Positions 19,582 to 28,478 of a stretch of DNA of 64,000 nt are shown piece after piece. Under the pieces are notes generated by a model, which saw nothing but the letters and a program-made list of their open reading frames with translations, was not told the origin of the DNA and did no database searches. Within the stretch, counting starts at the first letter, position 1. Every line of letters starts with the position of its first letter. The translations under genes were made by a program, and so were the position numbers. Source of the DNA: Nocardioides sp. TF02-7. GTDB lineage: Bacteria > Actinomycetota > Actinomycetes > Propionibacteriales > Nocardioidaceae. The DNA is taken from positions 2,728,001 to 2,792,000 of the forward strand of contig NZ_CP092535.1 of assembly GCF_022437945.1 (NCBI RefSeq). The letters are read 5' to 3'.

Positions 19582-19624
19582 TTGACGGGATGTGACGTGG
19601 GCAATAATCTGACGTCGACATCAA
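19582..19624 (+). promoter_or_regulatory. Promoter with TTGACGTC-type operator, site B
   Basis: TTGACG at 19582-19587, 17-nt spacer, TAATCT at 19605-19610, then CTGACGTCGACATCAA at 19609-19624 overlapping the end of the -10. It drives the LivHMFG-type transporter genes starting at 19665. Same layout as the sites at 4926, 23273 and 25671. Function is inferred from position and repetition. Confidence 0.65.
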
Positions 19625-19664
19625 TTTCGTTTCCGGGGACCACGGCAAGCAGGGGAGAATCCAG

Positions 19665-20540
19665 GTGGGCGTCGTCTCGCAAGCGGTCTGGGGCTCGGTA
19701 GTCACAGGCGCTCTCTACGGGCTGGTGGGCGTGGGGTTCGTCCTGCTGTTCCGTGCCTCGAAGGTGCTCAGCTTCTGCCAGGGCGGCTTCATGCTGCTCG
19801 GCGCCTTCCTCTTCTACGACCTGGTCAAGAACCAGGACATGGGCTTCTTCCCGGCCACGGCGATCACCGTGGTCCTGGTGGCGTTGTTCAGCGCGTTCGT
19901 CTACATCGTCGTGTTCGCCCGGGTCGCCGCCCGGGAGCCCTTCGCCACGTCGGTCGCCACCATCGGCCTGGCCGGTGTGCTGCAGGCGGTGGTCGCGGTG
20001 CGGTACGGCACCAGCCCGTTGGCCCTCCCCGACGTGGTGATGTCGAAGTCGTTCCACGTCGCCGGGGCGACGATCACCTTCGCCGACATCGTGTCGGTCT
20101 CGATCATGGTCGTGGTCGTCGGGGCGATCCTGCTGATCATCTCCAAGACCCAGCTGGGGCTGCAGATGAACGCGGTCGCCGACAACCCCGCCCTGTCGGT
20201 GCACCTCGGCGTGAGCGCCGCGCGGGTCGCCACGATCGCCTGGGGGCTGGCCGGGCTCACGGCCGCGTTCGCGGGGATCGCCTTCGCGCTCCGCGCGAAC
20301 GTCGACCCCGTGGGCGTCGCCAACATCGGGTTCTTCGCCTTCCCCGCCATCATCCTCGGGGGGCTCGACTCGGTCCCCGGTGCGCTGTTCGGCGGGTTCG
20401 TCCTCGGCGGACTCCAGAACGCCGTCGCCGCGTCGCTGGGCGCCGACTGGATCGACCTGATCGTGTTCAGCGTGATGCTGGGCTTCCTGCTGTTCCGCCC
20501 GACCGGCCTCTTCGGCAAGGCCGAGGTCGTGAGGCTGTGA
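19665..20540 (+). CDS. Branched-chain-type ABC transporter permease (LivH family)
   Basis: Inner-membrane channel subunit of an importer, 291 residues with about eight hydrophobic segments. Typical LivH blocks: WGSVVTGALYGLVGVGFVLL at the N-terminus, LSFCQGGFMLLGAFLFY, and the cytoplasmic contact TQLGLQMNAVADNPALSVHLG, then FFAFPAIILGGLDSVPGALFGG. GTG 19665 has AGGGGAG 7-8 nt upstream. First gene of the operon; the stop overlaps the ATG of the next permease. In this setting the importer most likely takes up an aromatic or carboxylic acid rather than an amino acid. Confidence 0.92.
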   Translation: MGVVSQAVWGSVVTGALYGLVGVGFVLLFRASKVLSFCQGGFMLLGAFLFYDLVKNQDMGFFPATAITVVLVALFSAFVYIVVFARVAAREPFATSVATIGLAGVLQAVVAVRYGTSPLALPDVVMSKSFHVAGATITFADIVSVSIMVVVVGAILLIISKTQLGLQMNAVADNPALSVHLGVSAARVATIAWGLAGLTAAFAGIAFALRANVDPVGVANIGFFAFPAIILGGLDSVPGALFGGFVLGGLQNAVAASLGADWIDLIVFSVMLGFLLFRPTGLFGKAEVVRL

Positions 20541-21709
20541 TGGAGACGTCGTCGACCGAGACCCCCGCCACCGACGCGGCCCCGCCGCTCGCCGGCGAGC
20601 CCGGCCCGGGCCGCTCCGAGCCGCTCCCGGCCCCGACCGGCCGCCACGGCCTCGTGGCCCGCGCCCGGGCGACGGTCACCAGGCCCGGGGCGCCCACCCA
20701 CCTGCTCGTCGGCGCCCTGCTGGTCGCAGCCGCGTTCTGGGCGGCCGGCGCCGGGCCCTACGTCAACCTGATCGGCCAGTCGTGCGCGATCTTCGCGATC
20801 GCCGCGATCGGCCAGTCGATCCTGGTGGGCGGCGCCGGCCAGGTCGCGCTGAGCGGCGGCGCGTTCATGGCCATCGGCGCCTTCACCGCCGGCATCCTCG
20901 CCAACTACGGCGTCGAGAGCTTCCCGGTCATCCTGCTCGGGTCGGCGGCGGTGGGCTGGATCGTCGGCATCGTGTCGGGATTGCCGGGCCTCCGCTTCAA
21001 GGGTCTCTACCTGCTGCTCTCGAGCATGGCGCTCCAGTTCATCGTCACCTCGCTGACCCGGCAGTACCAGGGCGAGTACCACCCCGCAGGTCTGGTGCTC
21101 CCGCCCCTGCAGATCGGCTCGACCGACTTCTCCTTCGGGACCAACCTCTACTGGCTGCTGATCGGCATCGCGGTCGCCATCTACCTGCTCACCGCGCTGG
21201 TGGAGCGCACGGGGGTCGGGCTGGCGTGGAAGGCGCTGAAGGAGAGCGAGGTCGCGGCGGCGATGAGCGGTGTCGACGTCGTGCGCTGGAAGCTCTACGC
21301 GTTCGCGGCCAGCGGAGCGGTCACCGCCGTGGCCGGGTGCATGTTCGCCTACTGGGTCGGCCGGGCCGACTACGAGTCCTACACGCTGACGCTGACCATC
21401 ACGCTGGTCACGATGATCTTCATCGGCGGCGTGTCGTCCCGGCTCGGCGCGGTCATCGGCGCGGTGATCATCACGGTCCTGCCCTACATCCTCCAGAACG
21501 AGGTCGCGACCTGGGCCTTCGAGTCCGGGATCAACTTCGACTGGTACCTCAACAACGTGAGCACGGTGAACGCCGGACTGTTCTCGCTGCTGTTCCTCCT
21601 GGTCATCCTGTTCGAGCCCGACGGGATCGAGGGGCTGCTGCGCAAGGCGGAGGCGAGGCTGCGATCCCTGGGACGAGCCGTCCGCGGCGGCAGGAGGGCG
21701 GCTCGGTGA
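20540..21709 (+). CDS. Branched-chain-type ABC transporter permease (LivM family)
   Basis: Second permease subunit, 389 residues with an N-terminal polar extension of about 50 residues before the first membrane segment ([20 protein letters not shown]). Family blocks: FAIAAIGQSILVGGAGQVALSGG, GLRFKGLYLLLSSMALQF, and the coupling loop GVGLAWKALKESEVAAAMSGV. ATG 20540 overlaps the LivH-type stop (TGATG). Its own stop overlaps the GTG of the ATPase gene. Pairs with the LivH-type subunit to form the membrane pore. Confidence 0.91.
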   Translation: METSSTETPATDAAPPLAGEPGPGRSEPLPAPTGRHGLVARARATVTRPGAPTHLLVGALLVAAAFWAAGAGPYVNLIGQSCAIFAIAAIGQSILVGGAGQVALSGGAFMAIGAFTAGILANYGVESFPVILLGSAAVGWIVGIVSGLPGLRFKGLYLLLSSMALQFIVTSLTRQYQGEYHPAGLVLPPLQIGSTDFSFGTNLYWLLIGIAVAIYLLTALVERTGVGLAWKALKESEVAAAMSGVDVVRWKLYAFAASGAVTAVAGCMFAYWVGRADYESYTLTLTITLVTMIFIGGVSSRLGAVIGAVIITVLPYILQNEVATWAFESGINFDWYLNNVSTVNAGLFSLLFLLVILFEPDGIEGLLRKAEARLRSLGRAVRGGRRAAR

Positions 21710-22420
21710 GCGCCGCGCTGAAGGTCCGCGACCTGCAGGTGGCCTACCGCGGAGCGCCGGCGGTGACGGGGTACGACGTCGACCTGGAGCCCGGGACGCT
21801 CACGATGATGCTGGGTCGCAACGGCGCCGGGAAGACCTCCACCCTGCGGGGCATCGTCGGCTTCCTCCCCGGCGAGACCGGACGCTCGAGCGGCCGGGTC
21901 GAGCTCCTCGGACGGCCGGTGCGCCGGCCCAACCCGCTGACGCTGTCGCGTGCCGGTCTCGAGCTGGTGGCCGAGCGCAACAAGGTGTTCACCGGGATGA
22001 CCGTCGACGACCAGCTGCGCCTGGTCGCGCCCGACCGGGAGCAGAAGGCGCAGGTGCTCGACTTCTTCCCCCGGCTCCAGGAGCGGCTCGAGGTGCGGGC
22101 GGGACTCCTCAGCGGCGGGGGAGCGGCAGATGCTCGCGACGGCGCTCGCGCTCCTGCGGAAGCCCAAGGTGCTCCTGGTCGACGAGCTGTCGCTCGGCCT
22201 GGCACCCGGCGTCGTCCGCGAGCTGATGCAGTACCTGCGCCGGCTCGCCGACGAACAGGGGCTCGCGATCCTCGCCGCCGACCAGGCGGTCACCGAGTCG
22301 CTGAAGGTCGCCGACCGCGTGCAGGTGATGGACGACGGCACCGTGGTCGCGGCCGGAGCCATCGACGAGCTCGACGTCGAGGGCGTCCTCGACACCTACC
22401 TCGGCCGGGAGAAGGCATGA
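21706..22420 (+). CDS. ABC transporter ATPase (LivF family), one frame break
   Basis: 237 residues after removing one G near 22117. Walker A GRNGAGKTS near residue 36, Q-loop region LVAERNKVFTGMTVDDQLRL, signature LSGGERQMLA (split by the break), Walker B VLLVDELSLGLAP, and a histidine-poor switch region ILAADQAVTESL in which the usual switch histidine is not evident. GTG 21706 has AGGAGGG upstream and overlaps the previous stop (GTGA). Powers uptake with the LivG-type partner. Confidence 0.87.
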
Positions 22421-23192
22421 CGACGATGCTGAGCCTCACCAACGTGGACGTCGAGCTCGGCGGCGTCTCGATCCTGCGCGACATCACCTTCGACGTCCGC
22501 GAGGGCGAGACGTTCGGCATCGTGGGCCCCAACGGCGCAGGCAAGACGACGATCCTCAACGTGGTGAGCGGTGTGGTCCGGCCGGTCCGGGGGAGGTGAC
22601 GTTCCAGGGTCGTCCGCTCGCGAAGATCCGTCCGCACCGGGTGCGTGACCTCGGCATCGGTCGCAGCCTCCAGTCGACGCACTACTTCGCCGACCTGACC
22701 GCGCTCAACCTGGTCGCGCTCGGCCAGCTGCGGAACTCCGCGTGGGGCGCGATCACCTTCTCCGACCACCGGCGCACCCGGTTCCGCACGGAGGAGGCCC
22801 GCAGCCGGGCGATGGCGGCGCTGGAGCTGCTCGACCTCGGCGCCTACGCCGACCGCCCGCTGAGCGAGCTCTCGAGCGCGGTGCAGAAGCTGGTCGACAT
22901 GGCCCGGGCGATGGCGGTCGGCACCCGGCTGATCCTCCTGGACGAGCCGACCTCGGGCGTCAGCGCGCGCGAGCGGGGCGCGATCTCGGAGGCCCTGGCG
23001 GAGATGCGCCGGCTCGGGCGGACGATCGCGCTCATCGACCACGACCCCGGGTTCGTGATCGCCAACTGCGACCGGCTGATGGCGATGAACTTCGGCGAGG
23101 TGCTCCGGGTGGGCCCGCCGGACGACGTGATGGCCAGCGACGAGGTCAAGCGGTCGTACCTCGGCGAGGCCGCGGAGGAGATCGCGGGTTGA
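22417..23192 (+). CDS. ABC transporter ATPase (LivG family), one frame break, atypical signature
   Basis: 258 residues after adding one G near 22593. Walker A GPNGAGKTT near residue 40; the Q-loop region reads GIGRSLQSTHYFADLT. The signature stretch is LSELSSAVQKLVDMARAMA in place of the usual LSYGQQ form. Walker B LILLDEPTSGVS and the switch histidine in ALIDHDPGFV are intact. ATG overlaps the LivF-type stop (ATGA). Last gene of the permease/ATPase operon; the first binding-protein gene follows after its own promoter. Confidence 0.86.
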
Positions 23193-23244
23193 CCGGATCC
23201 GACATCGGATCCATCCACAGGTCACGACGTGCCGGTCGGCTCCC

Positions 23245-23288
23245 TTGACAGAGCAGGACCCTGATTTCTAGATTGACGTCGACGTCAA
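23245..23288 (+). promoter_or_regulatory. Promoter with perfect TTGACGTCGACGTCAA operator, site C
   Basis: TTGACA at 23245-23250, 18-nt spacer, TAGATT at 23269-23274, and the perfect 16-bp palindrome at 23273-23288 starting within the -10. It drives the first binding-protein gene (ATG 23319). This is the cleanest of the four sites, and the near-identical promoter at 25643 has the same spacer length. Confidence 0.72.
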
Positions 23289-23318
23289 AATATGGCGTCG
23301 CTCACATGGAGGTAACGC

Positions 23319-24504
23319 ATGAACTCGAAGCGTTCGAGGAGGGCCCTGGCGCTCCTGACGACCGGGGTGCTGGCAGTCACCCTGGCCGCCTGCGGTGGCG
23401 ACGACGGCGGCGCCTCCGGTGATGAGGACGGCACCTACAAGTGGGGGATCAACGCCGAGCTGTCCGGTGTGACCGCCTACTACGGCGAGGGGATGCAGGC
23501 CGGGATCGAGGCGTACGTCGAGGAGGTCAACGCCGCGGGCGGCATCGACGGCCACGAGATCGAGCTGGTGGCCCTCGACAACGCCGGGGATGCCTCCCGG
23601 ACCGCGACGAACGCCACGCAGCTGGCCACCGCCGAGGAGGTGAACGCGATGTTCGGGTTCGTCCTCAGCGCCAACTGCTCGGCAGCGACCCCGGTCGCCG
23701 AGCGCTACCAGGTGCCGCTGGCGTGCATGTCGCTGGCGGAGGAGAACGACTACGCGTTCAGCCTCGGTGCCGACAACACCCGCGGGGCGACCGCGATGCT
23801 CGAGGCCGCCAAGGAGGTGACCGGCAACGACGCGCCGAGCGTCGCGCTGGTCAACATCAACACGCTGACGTCGATCGGCTTCGGGGACAACGCCGAGGAG
23901 GCGGCCGGTGATCTCGGGGTGGAGATCGCCACCCGCCAGGAGATCGACATCGCCGCGAGCGACCCGTCGACCCAGGTCGCCAGGATCGTCGACGCCGACC
24001 CGGACGCCGTCCTGATCAGCCACACCGGCCCGGGCTTCCTCGGCGTGCTGAAGGGCGTGCGGAACGCGGGCGTCGACGCCCCGTTCATCTGGCTCGACGG
24101 CACCGGCAACCTGCCCTCCCTCGCAGAGTCGACCGACAAGAACGTCTACGCGCTGACGACCTACGAGATCGTCGACCCGGCCGCCGCCGAGGGCGCTGCG
24201 GCGGAGTTCGTCGCCGCCAGCGAGGGGCCACATCGAGGGCGAGGACATCCTCACCCTCAACGGCGCCTACAGCGTGCCGGCGTACATGACCGCCCGGCTC
24301 TTCGGCGAGGCGATGGCCGAGTGCGGCTTCCCCTGCTCGGGCGAGCAGCTGCGCGAGCAGCTCACCCAGACCACGCTCGAGCTGCCGAACCTCGAATCGG
24401 AGTTCGGCTACGACGGCGACGACCACTACCCCTACCCGAACTGGTACCTCTACCGGATCGCCGGCCAGGACGTGGAGAGCGTCGCGTCCTTCCCCAGCGA
24501 CTGA
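23319..24504 (+). CDS. ABC substrate-binding lipoprotein (Peripla_BP_6 type), copy 1
   Basis: Extracytoplasmic receptor for the LivHMFG-type importer, 394 residues after removing one base near 24232. Lipoprotein signal: positive MNSKRSRRA, hydrophobic core, lipobox LAAC with cysteine near residue 27. Mature part starts YKWGINAELSGVTAYYGEGM and continues with GGIDGHEIELVALDNAGD and FGFVLSANCSAATPVAERY, the fold of Leu/Ile/Val or aromatic-acid binders. ATG 23319 has GGAGG 6 nt upstream. It has its own regulated promoter and a close paralogue at 25719. Confidence 0.9.
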
Positions 24505-24583
24505 CCGCCGGGTCCGTCGCCCCTGACGGCCGGTCCCGCCGCGATGACGCCCGGCGGGGCCGGCCGCTCCACGTGAAAGGTGC

Positions 24584-25637
24584 ATGCAGATGTCTGCGCT
24601 ACGGCTGGCCGTCACCATCGACGCCGGCGCCGACTTCGGTCGGGTCCGCGACCTCGCCGCCGCCTACGAAACGGCCGGTGTCGACGTCATCGCCGTCCCC
24701 GAGGCGTACGGCGCCGACGCCGTGAGCGCGTTGGGCTACCTGGCGGCGGTGACCGAGCGGGTCGAGCTGATGTCGGGCATCCTCCCGATCTACTCCCGGA
24801 CGCCCGCGCTCCTGGCGATGACCGCCGTCGGGCTCGACCTCGCCTCGGACGGCCGGTTCTCGCTCGGCATCGGCGTGAGCGGCCCGCAGGTGGTGGAGGG
24901 CTGGCACGGCGTGCCCTACGACGCGCCCCTGGGCCGCACCCGCGAGATCATGGCGATCTGCCGGAGCGTGTGGCGCCGTGAGGCCCTGCGCCACGACGGT
25001 CGTCGCTACCAGGTGCCGCTGCCCGAGGACCGGGGGACCGGGCTGGGCAAGCCGCTCAAGATCGTCCACCGCCCGCTGCGGGCGGAGATCCCCGTCTACC
25101 TGGCCGCGCTGGGCCCCGGCAACGTCGAGCTGGCGGCCGCGGAGGCCGACGGCTGGATCCCGTTCCTCTACGTGCCGGAGCGCGCGGACCGGGTCTGGGG
25201 GCGAGGCCTTGCGGAAGGGTGCGCAGCAGCGCAGCGCCGACCGCGGCCGGCTCGAGGTGGTCGCGGGCGGGCCGATGGCGATCGGTCCGGACGTGACCGG
25301 GCTGCGGGAGGCGGACCGCGCCCACCTGACGATGTACGTCGGCGGCATGGGCGCGAAGGGTGCGAACTTCTACAACCGGGTCGTCAGTGAGTACGGCTGG
25401 GCCGCCGAGGCGGAGAAGGTCCAGGACCTCTACCTCGCCGGTCATCGGGCGGAGGCGGCTGCCGCGCTGCCCGACGACCTGCTCGAGGCGACGTCGCTCA
25501 TCGGGGACGCGGCGTACGTCCGCGACCGGCTGCAGGCGTTCGTCGAGCAGGGCGTGACCGTCCTCCAGGTCGCGCCGGCGGGGCCGCAGCCCCTGGACGA
25601 CCTGCGCGCGCTGGCCGAGATCGTCCACGGTCTCTAG
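24584..25637 (+). CDS. LLM-class (F420-type) flavin oxidoreductase, one frame break
   Basis: 350 residues after removing one G near 25200. N-terminal LRLAVTIDAGADFGRVRDLAAAYETAGVDVIAVPEAYG, then RVELMSGILPIYSRTPALLAMTA and the GRFSLGIGVSGPQVVEGWHG block, all of the F420/LLM superfamily; the C-terminal half has LTMYVGGMGAKGANFYN, a block of F420-dependent members. ATG 24584 follows GAAAGG. Lies between the two binding-protein genes, in the direction of transport and degradation genes. Cofactor choice is inferred from motif similarity. Confidence 0.83.
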
Positions 25638-25642
25638 CACCC

Positions 25643-25686
25643 TTGACAGCCGCGACCGGGCGACTCTAATTTGACGTCGAAGTCGA
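25643..25686 (+). promoter_or_regulatory. Promoter with TTGACGTC-type operator, site D
   Basis: TTGACA at 25643-25648, 18-nt spacer, TAATTT at 25667-25672, then TTGACGTCGAAGTCGA at 25671-25686. Same spacing and overlap as site C. It drives the second binding-protein gene (ATG 25719) and probably the ligase and LLM genes behind it. Confidence 0.68.
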
Positions 25687-25718
25687 AACTAGTTCGACGT
25701 GTGCACCGAGGAGCACTG

Positions 25719-26899
25719 ATGGGACGACGGTTCTTCACACTCGGATCCTCCGCCGCGCTGGCCGGGCTCGCGCTCACGCTCGCCGCCTGCGGCGGCGACG
25801 GCGGCTCCTCGGGCGGCGATGACGGCGACGCCTACCAGTGGGGGTCAACGCCGAGCTCTCCGGCCCGCTGGCCTTCTACGGCGAGTCGCTCCAGCAGGGC
25901 GTCCAGGCCTACGTCGACACGGTCAACGACGACGGCGGCATCGACGGCCACCCGATCGAGCTCACCTCCCTCGACAACGCGGGCGACGCCGCACGGTCGG
26001 CCACCAACGCGACCCAGCTGGCGACGTCGGAGGGCGTGAACGCGATGTTCGGCTTCGTGCTGAGCGCGAACTGCTCGTCCGCGACGCCGGTGGTGGAGCG
26101 GCACCGGGTGCCGCTGGCCTGCCTGTCCGTCGCGGAGCCGAACGACTACGTCTACAGCCTCGGGCCCAACAACACCAGCGCCGCGGGCGCCCTCCTCGAG
26201 GCGGCCAAGGAGCTGAGCGGCACCGACACGCCCAGCACCGCGCTCGTCCACCTCAACACGCTGACGGTGCTGGCGATGGTGGACGAGATCGAGGCCCAGG
26301 CCGGCGACGCGGGCGTCGACCTCACCACGGTCCAGGAGCTCGACATCGCGGCGACCGACGTGAGCGCGCAGGTGGCGAAGGTCGTGCAGGCGGACCCCGA
26401 CGTGGTGATCGTCAGCAACTTCGGCCCCGGGTTCCTGTCGGTCCTGGAGGGCCTGCGGTCCTCGCGGCTCGACGTCCCCGTGATCTGGGTCGACGGCACC
26501 GGCAATCTGACCTCGCTGCAGGAGTCCGACGACGACAACGTCTACGCGTTCACCACCTACGAGCTGGTCGACCCCGAGAGCGCGGAGGGCGCGGCCGCGG
26601 AGTACGTCGAGGCGGTCGAGCCGTTGCTGGAGGCCACCGACGCCGTCACCCTCAACGCCGGCTACACCGTGATGGGGTACCTGACCGCCCGCGCCTTCGG
26701 CGAGGCGCTCGCCTCGTGCGGCCACCCCTGCTCGGGCGAGGACCTCAAGACCGAGCTGGACGCGCAGGAGGTCGACTTCGACGGCCTGGTCGACGGCTTC
26801 GCCTACTCCGAGGACGGCCACTACCCCTACCCGGACTGGCACCTGTTCAAGGTCGTCGGCACCGAGTACGAGCAGGTCGCCTCCTTCGAGAGCCAGTAG
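25719..26899 (+). CDS. ABC substrate-binding lipoprotein, copy 2, one frame break
   Basis: Paralogue of the protein at 23319; 393 residues after adding one G near 25843. Signal MGRRFFTLGSSAALAGLALT with lipobox LAAC, then YQWGVNAELSGPLAFYGESL, GGIDGHPIELTSLDNAGD and FGFVLSANCSSATPVVERH, matching copy 1 almost block for block. ATG 25719 has GAGGAG 5-6 nt upstream. Two receptors with one permease set suggests two related ligands or two affinities. The downstream ligase starts 6 bp after its stop, so it is co-transcribed. Confidence 0.9.
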
Positions 26900-26905
26900 C
26901 ACGCG

Positions 26906-28417
26906 GTGCACGCCGACTACCACGCGATCCTGCGGGACGCGGCCGAGCGCTGGCCGGACCGGGTGGCGCTCGCCTCCGGCGAGGAGGAGCTCACCTACGC
27001 CGAGGTGCACGACGCCGCGGAACGGCTGGCCGAGGCGCTCTCGGCCCGCGGCATCGGGCCCGGCGCCCGGGTGGCGCTGTGCCTCGGCAACGAGCCCGCC
27101 TGGGTCTTCGCGTTCTTCGCCCTCTGCCGGCTCCGTGCCTCCGCGGTCATGCTCTCGACCGCCTGGCGGGAGCGGGAGATCGAGCACGCCCTCGCCGTCA
27201 CCCGCCCCGTGGCCGTCGTCGCCGGTCCGGCACAGGCGGAGGTGCTCGAGGCGGCCGGGCGGCCGGAGCTGGCGGTGCTGTCCTCCGGGTCACGACCCGG
27301 CTGGACCGGGCTGCCGGACCTGCTCGACGGGCCGCGGCCGGTCGTGCCGGACGACGTACGACGGCTCGACCCGTCGGAGCTAGAGCTGGCCCTGCCGTTC
27401 AGCTCCGGGACCACGGGGATGCCGAAGGCGGTGCGGCACACGCACCGCAGCCTCCTCGTCGCCACCCAGCAGTGGCGGGCGTCGCTCGACGTCGGCCCGG
27501 ACGACCGGCTGCAGGCGCTGACGCCCCTCGCGCACATCCTGGGCATCGTCAACGTCGGCGCGACGTTCCTCGGCGGAGCGTGGATCCGCCTCTTCGCCAG
27601 GTTCAGCCCGCGGTCGATGGTGGACAGCTTCGAGGCCGACCGGATCACGATCGGGATGACGGTGGCGCCGATCGCGGCGGCGCTCGATGCGATGGCCGAC
27701 CTCGACCAGCGGGACCTCGGCTCGCTCCGCTACCTCAACTGGTCGGCCACGCCGGTCAACGAGGAGCTCGCCGCCCGGGTCACCGCCCGCACCGGTGTCG
27801 GCTGGGTGACGGCGTACGGGACGACCGAGGTCCCCGTCCTCGCCGCGCACCCCGTCGACCACGGACGCGACGCCCGGCTCGACACCGTGGGCCTGCCGCC
27901 CGAGGGGGTGGAGGTCGAGGCGCGCGACCCGGCCACGGGCGCCTTCCTGCCCCGCGGCGAGACCGGCGAGCTCGTCGCCCGCAGCCCCGCGGCGATGGCC
28001 GGTTACCTGCCCGAACCGGAGGTGTCGCCGTTCGTCGACGGAGGCTGGTACCGCACCGGCGACATCGGCCACGTCGAGCCGGAGGGCTGGGTCGTCGTCA
28101 CCGACCGGCTCAAGGACCTGATCAAGGTCTCCGGCTTCCAGGTGTCGCCGGTCGAGATCGAGAACGTCCTGATGATGTCGCCGCTGGTCGCGGACTGCGC
28201 GGTCTACGGGGTGAGTGACGAGCGCCGGGGCGAGGTGCCGTGCGCGGCCGTCGTGCCCGCCGACGGCTGGACGCCCGACGCCGCCGCGATCCTCGACTGG
28301 CTGGAGCCCCAGCTGTCCTCCTACAAGGCGCTGCGGGAGGTCGTCTTCGTCGACGCGATCCCGCGGACGCCCTCGGGAAAGATCCAGCGCCGGCGGCTGA
28401 CCGGCACCGACCGCTGA
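26906..28417 (+). CDS. AMP-forming acyl-CoA ligase
   Basis: 503 residues, uninterrupted. AMP-binding loop LPFSSGTTGMPKAVRHTH near residue 165, YGTTEVPVLAAHPVD near 310, hinge region GWYRTGDIGHVEPEGWVV, DRLKDLIKVSGFQVSPVEIE and the C-terminal TPSGKIQRRRLTG with the catalytic lysine. The overall pattern is close to 4-coumarate:CoA ligase-like enzymes, so an aryl-propenoate or related acid is plausible. GTG 26906 lies directly behind the binding-protein gene, linking uptake with CoA activation. Third ligase of the island. Confidence 0.9.
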   Translation: MHADYHAILRDAAERWPDRVALASGEEELTYAEVHDAAERLAEALSARGIGPGARVALCLGNEPAWVFAFFALCRLRASAVMLSTAWREREIEHALAVTRPVAVVAGPAQAEVLEAAGRPELAVLSSGSRPGWTGLPDLLDGPRPVVPDDVRRLDPSELELALPFSSGTTGMPKAVRHTHRSLLVATQQWRASLDVGPDDRLQALTPLAHILGIVNVGATFLGGAWIRLFARFSPRSMVDSFEADRITIGMTVAPIAAALDAMADLDQRDLGSLRYLNWSATPVNEELAARVTARTGVGWVTAYGTTEVPVLAAHPVDHGRDARLDTVGLPPEGVEVEARDPATGAFLPRGETGELVARSPAAMAGYLPEPEVSPFVDGGWYRTGDIGHVEPEGWVVVTDRLKDLIKVSGFQVSPVEIENVLMMSPLVADCAVYGVSDERRGEVPCAAVVPADGWTPDAAAILDWLEPQLSSYKALREVVFVDAIPRTPSGKIQRRRLTGTDR

Positions 28418-28478
28418 GCCGGCCGCGCCGGTTCTCGACGAGCCCGACCAGCTCGACCAACTCGACCAAGGAGCGGCC

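Noticed and set aside
21706..23192. Programmed ribosomal frameshifting in the ABC ATPase genes
   Set aside because: Similar one-base breaks occur in dozens of unrelated genes, in both directions and without a common slippery site or downstream structure, so run-length errors are simpler.
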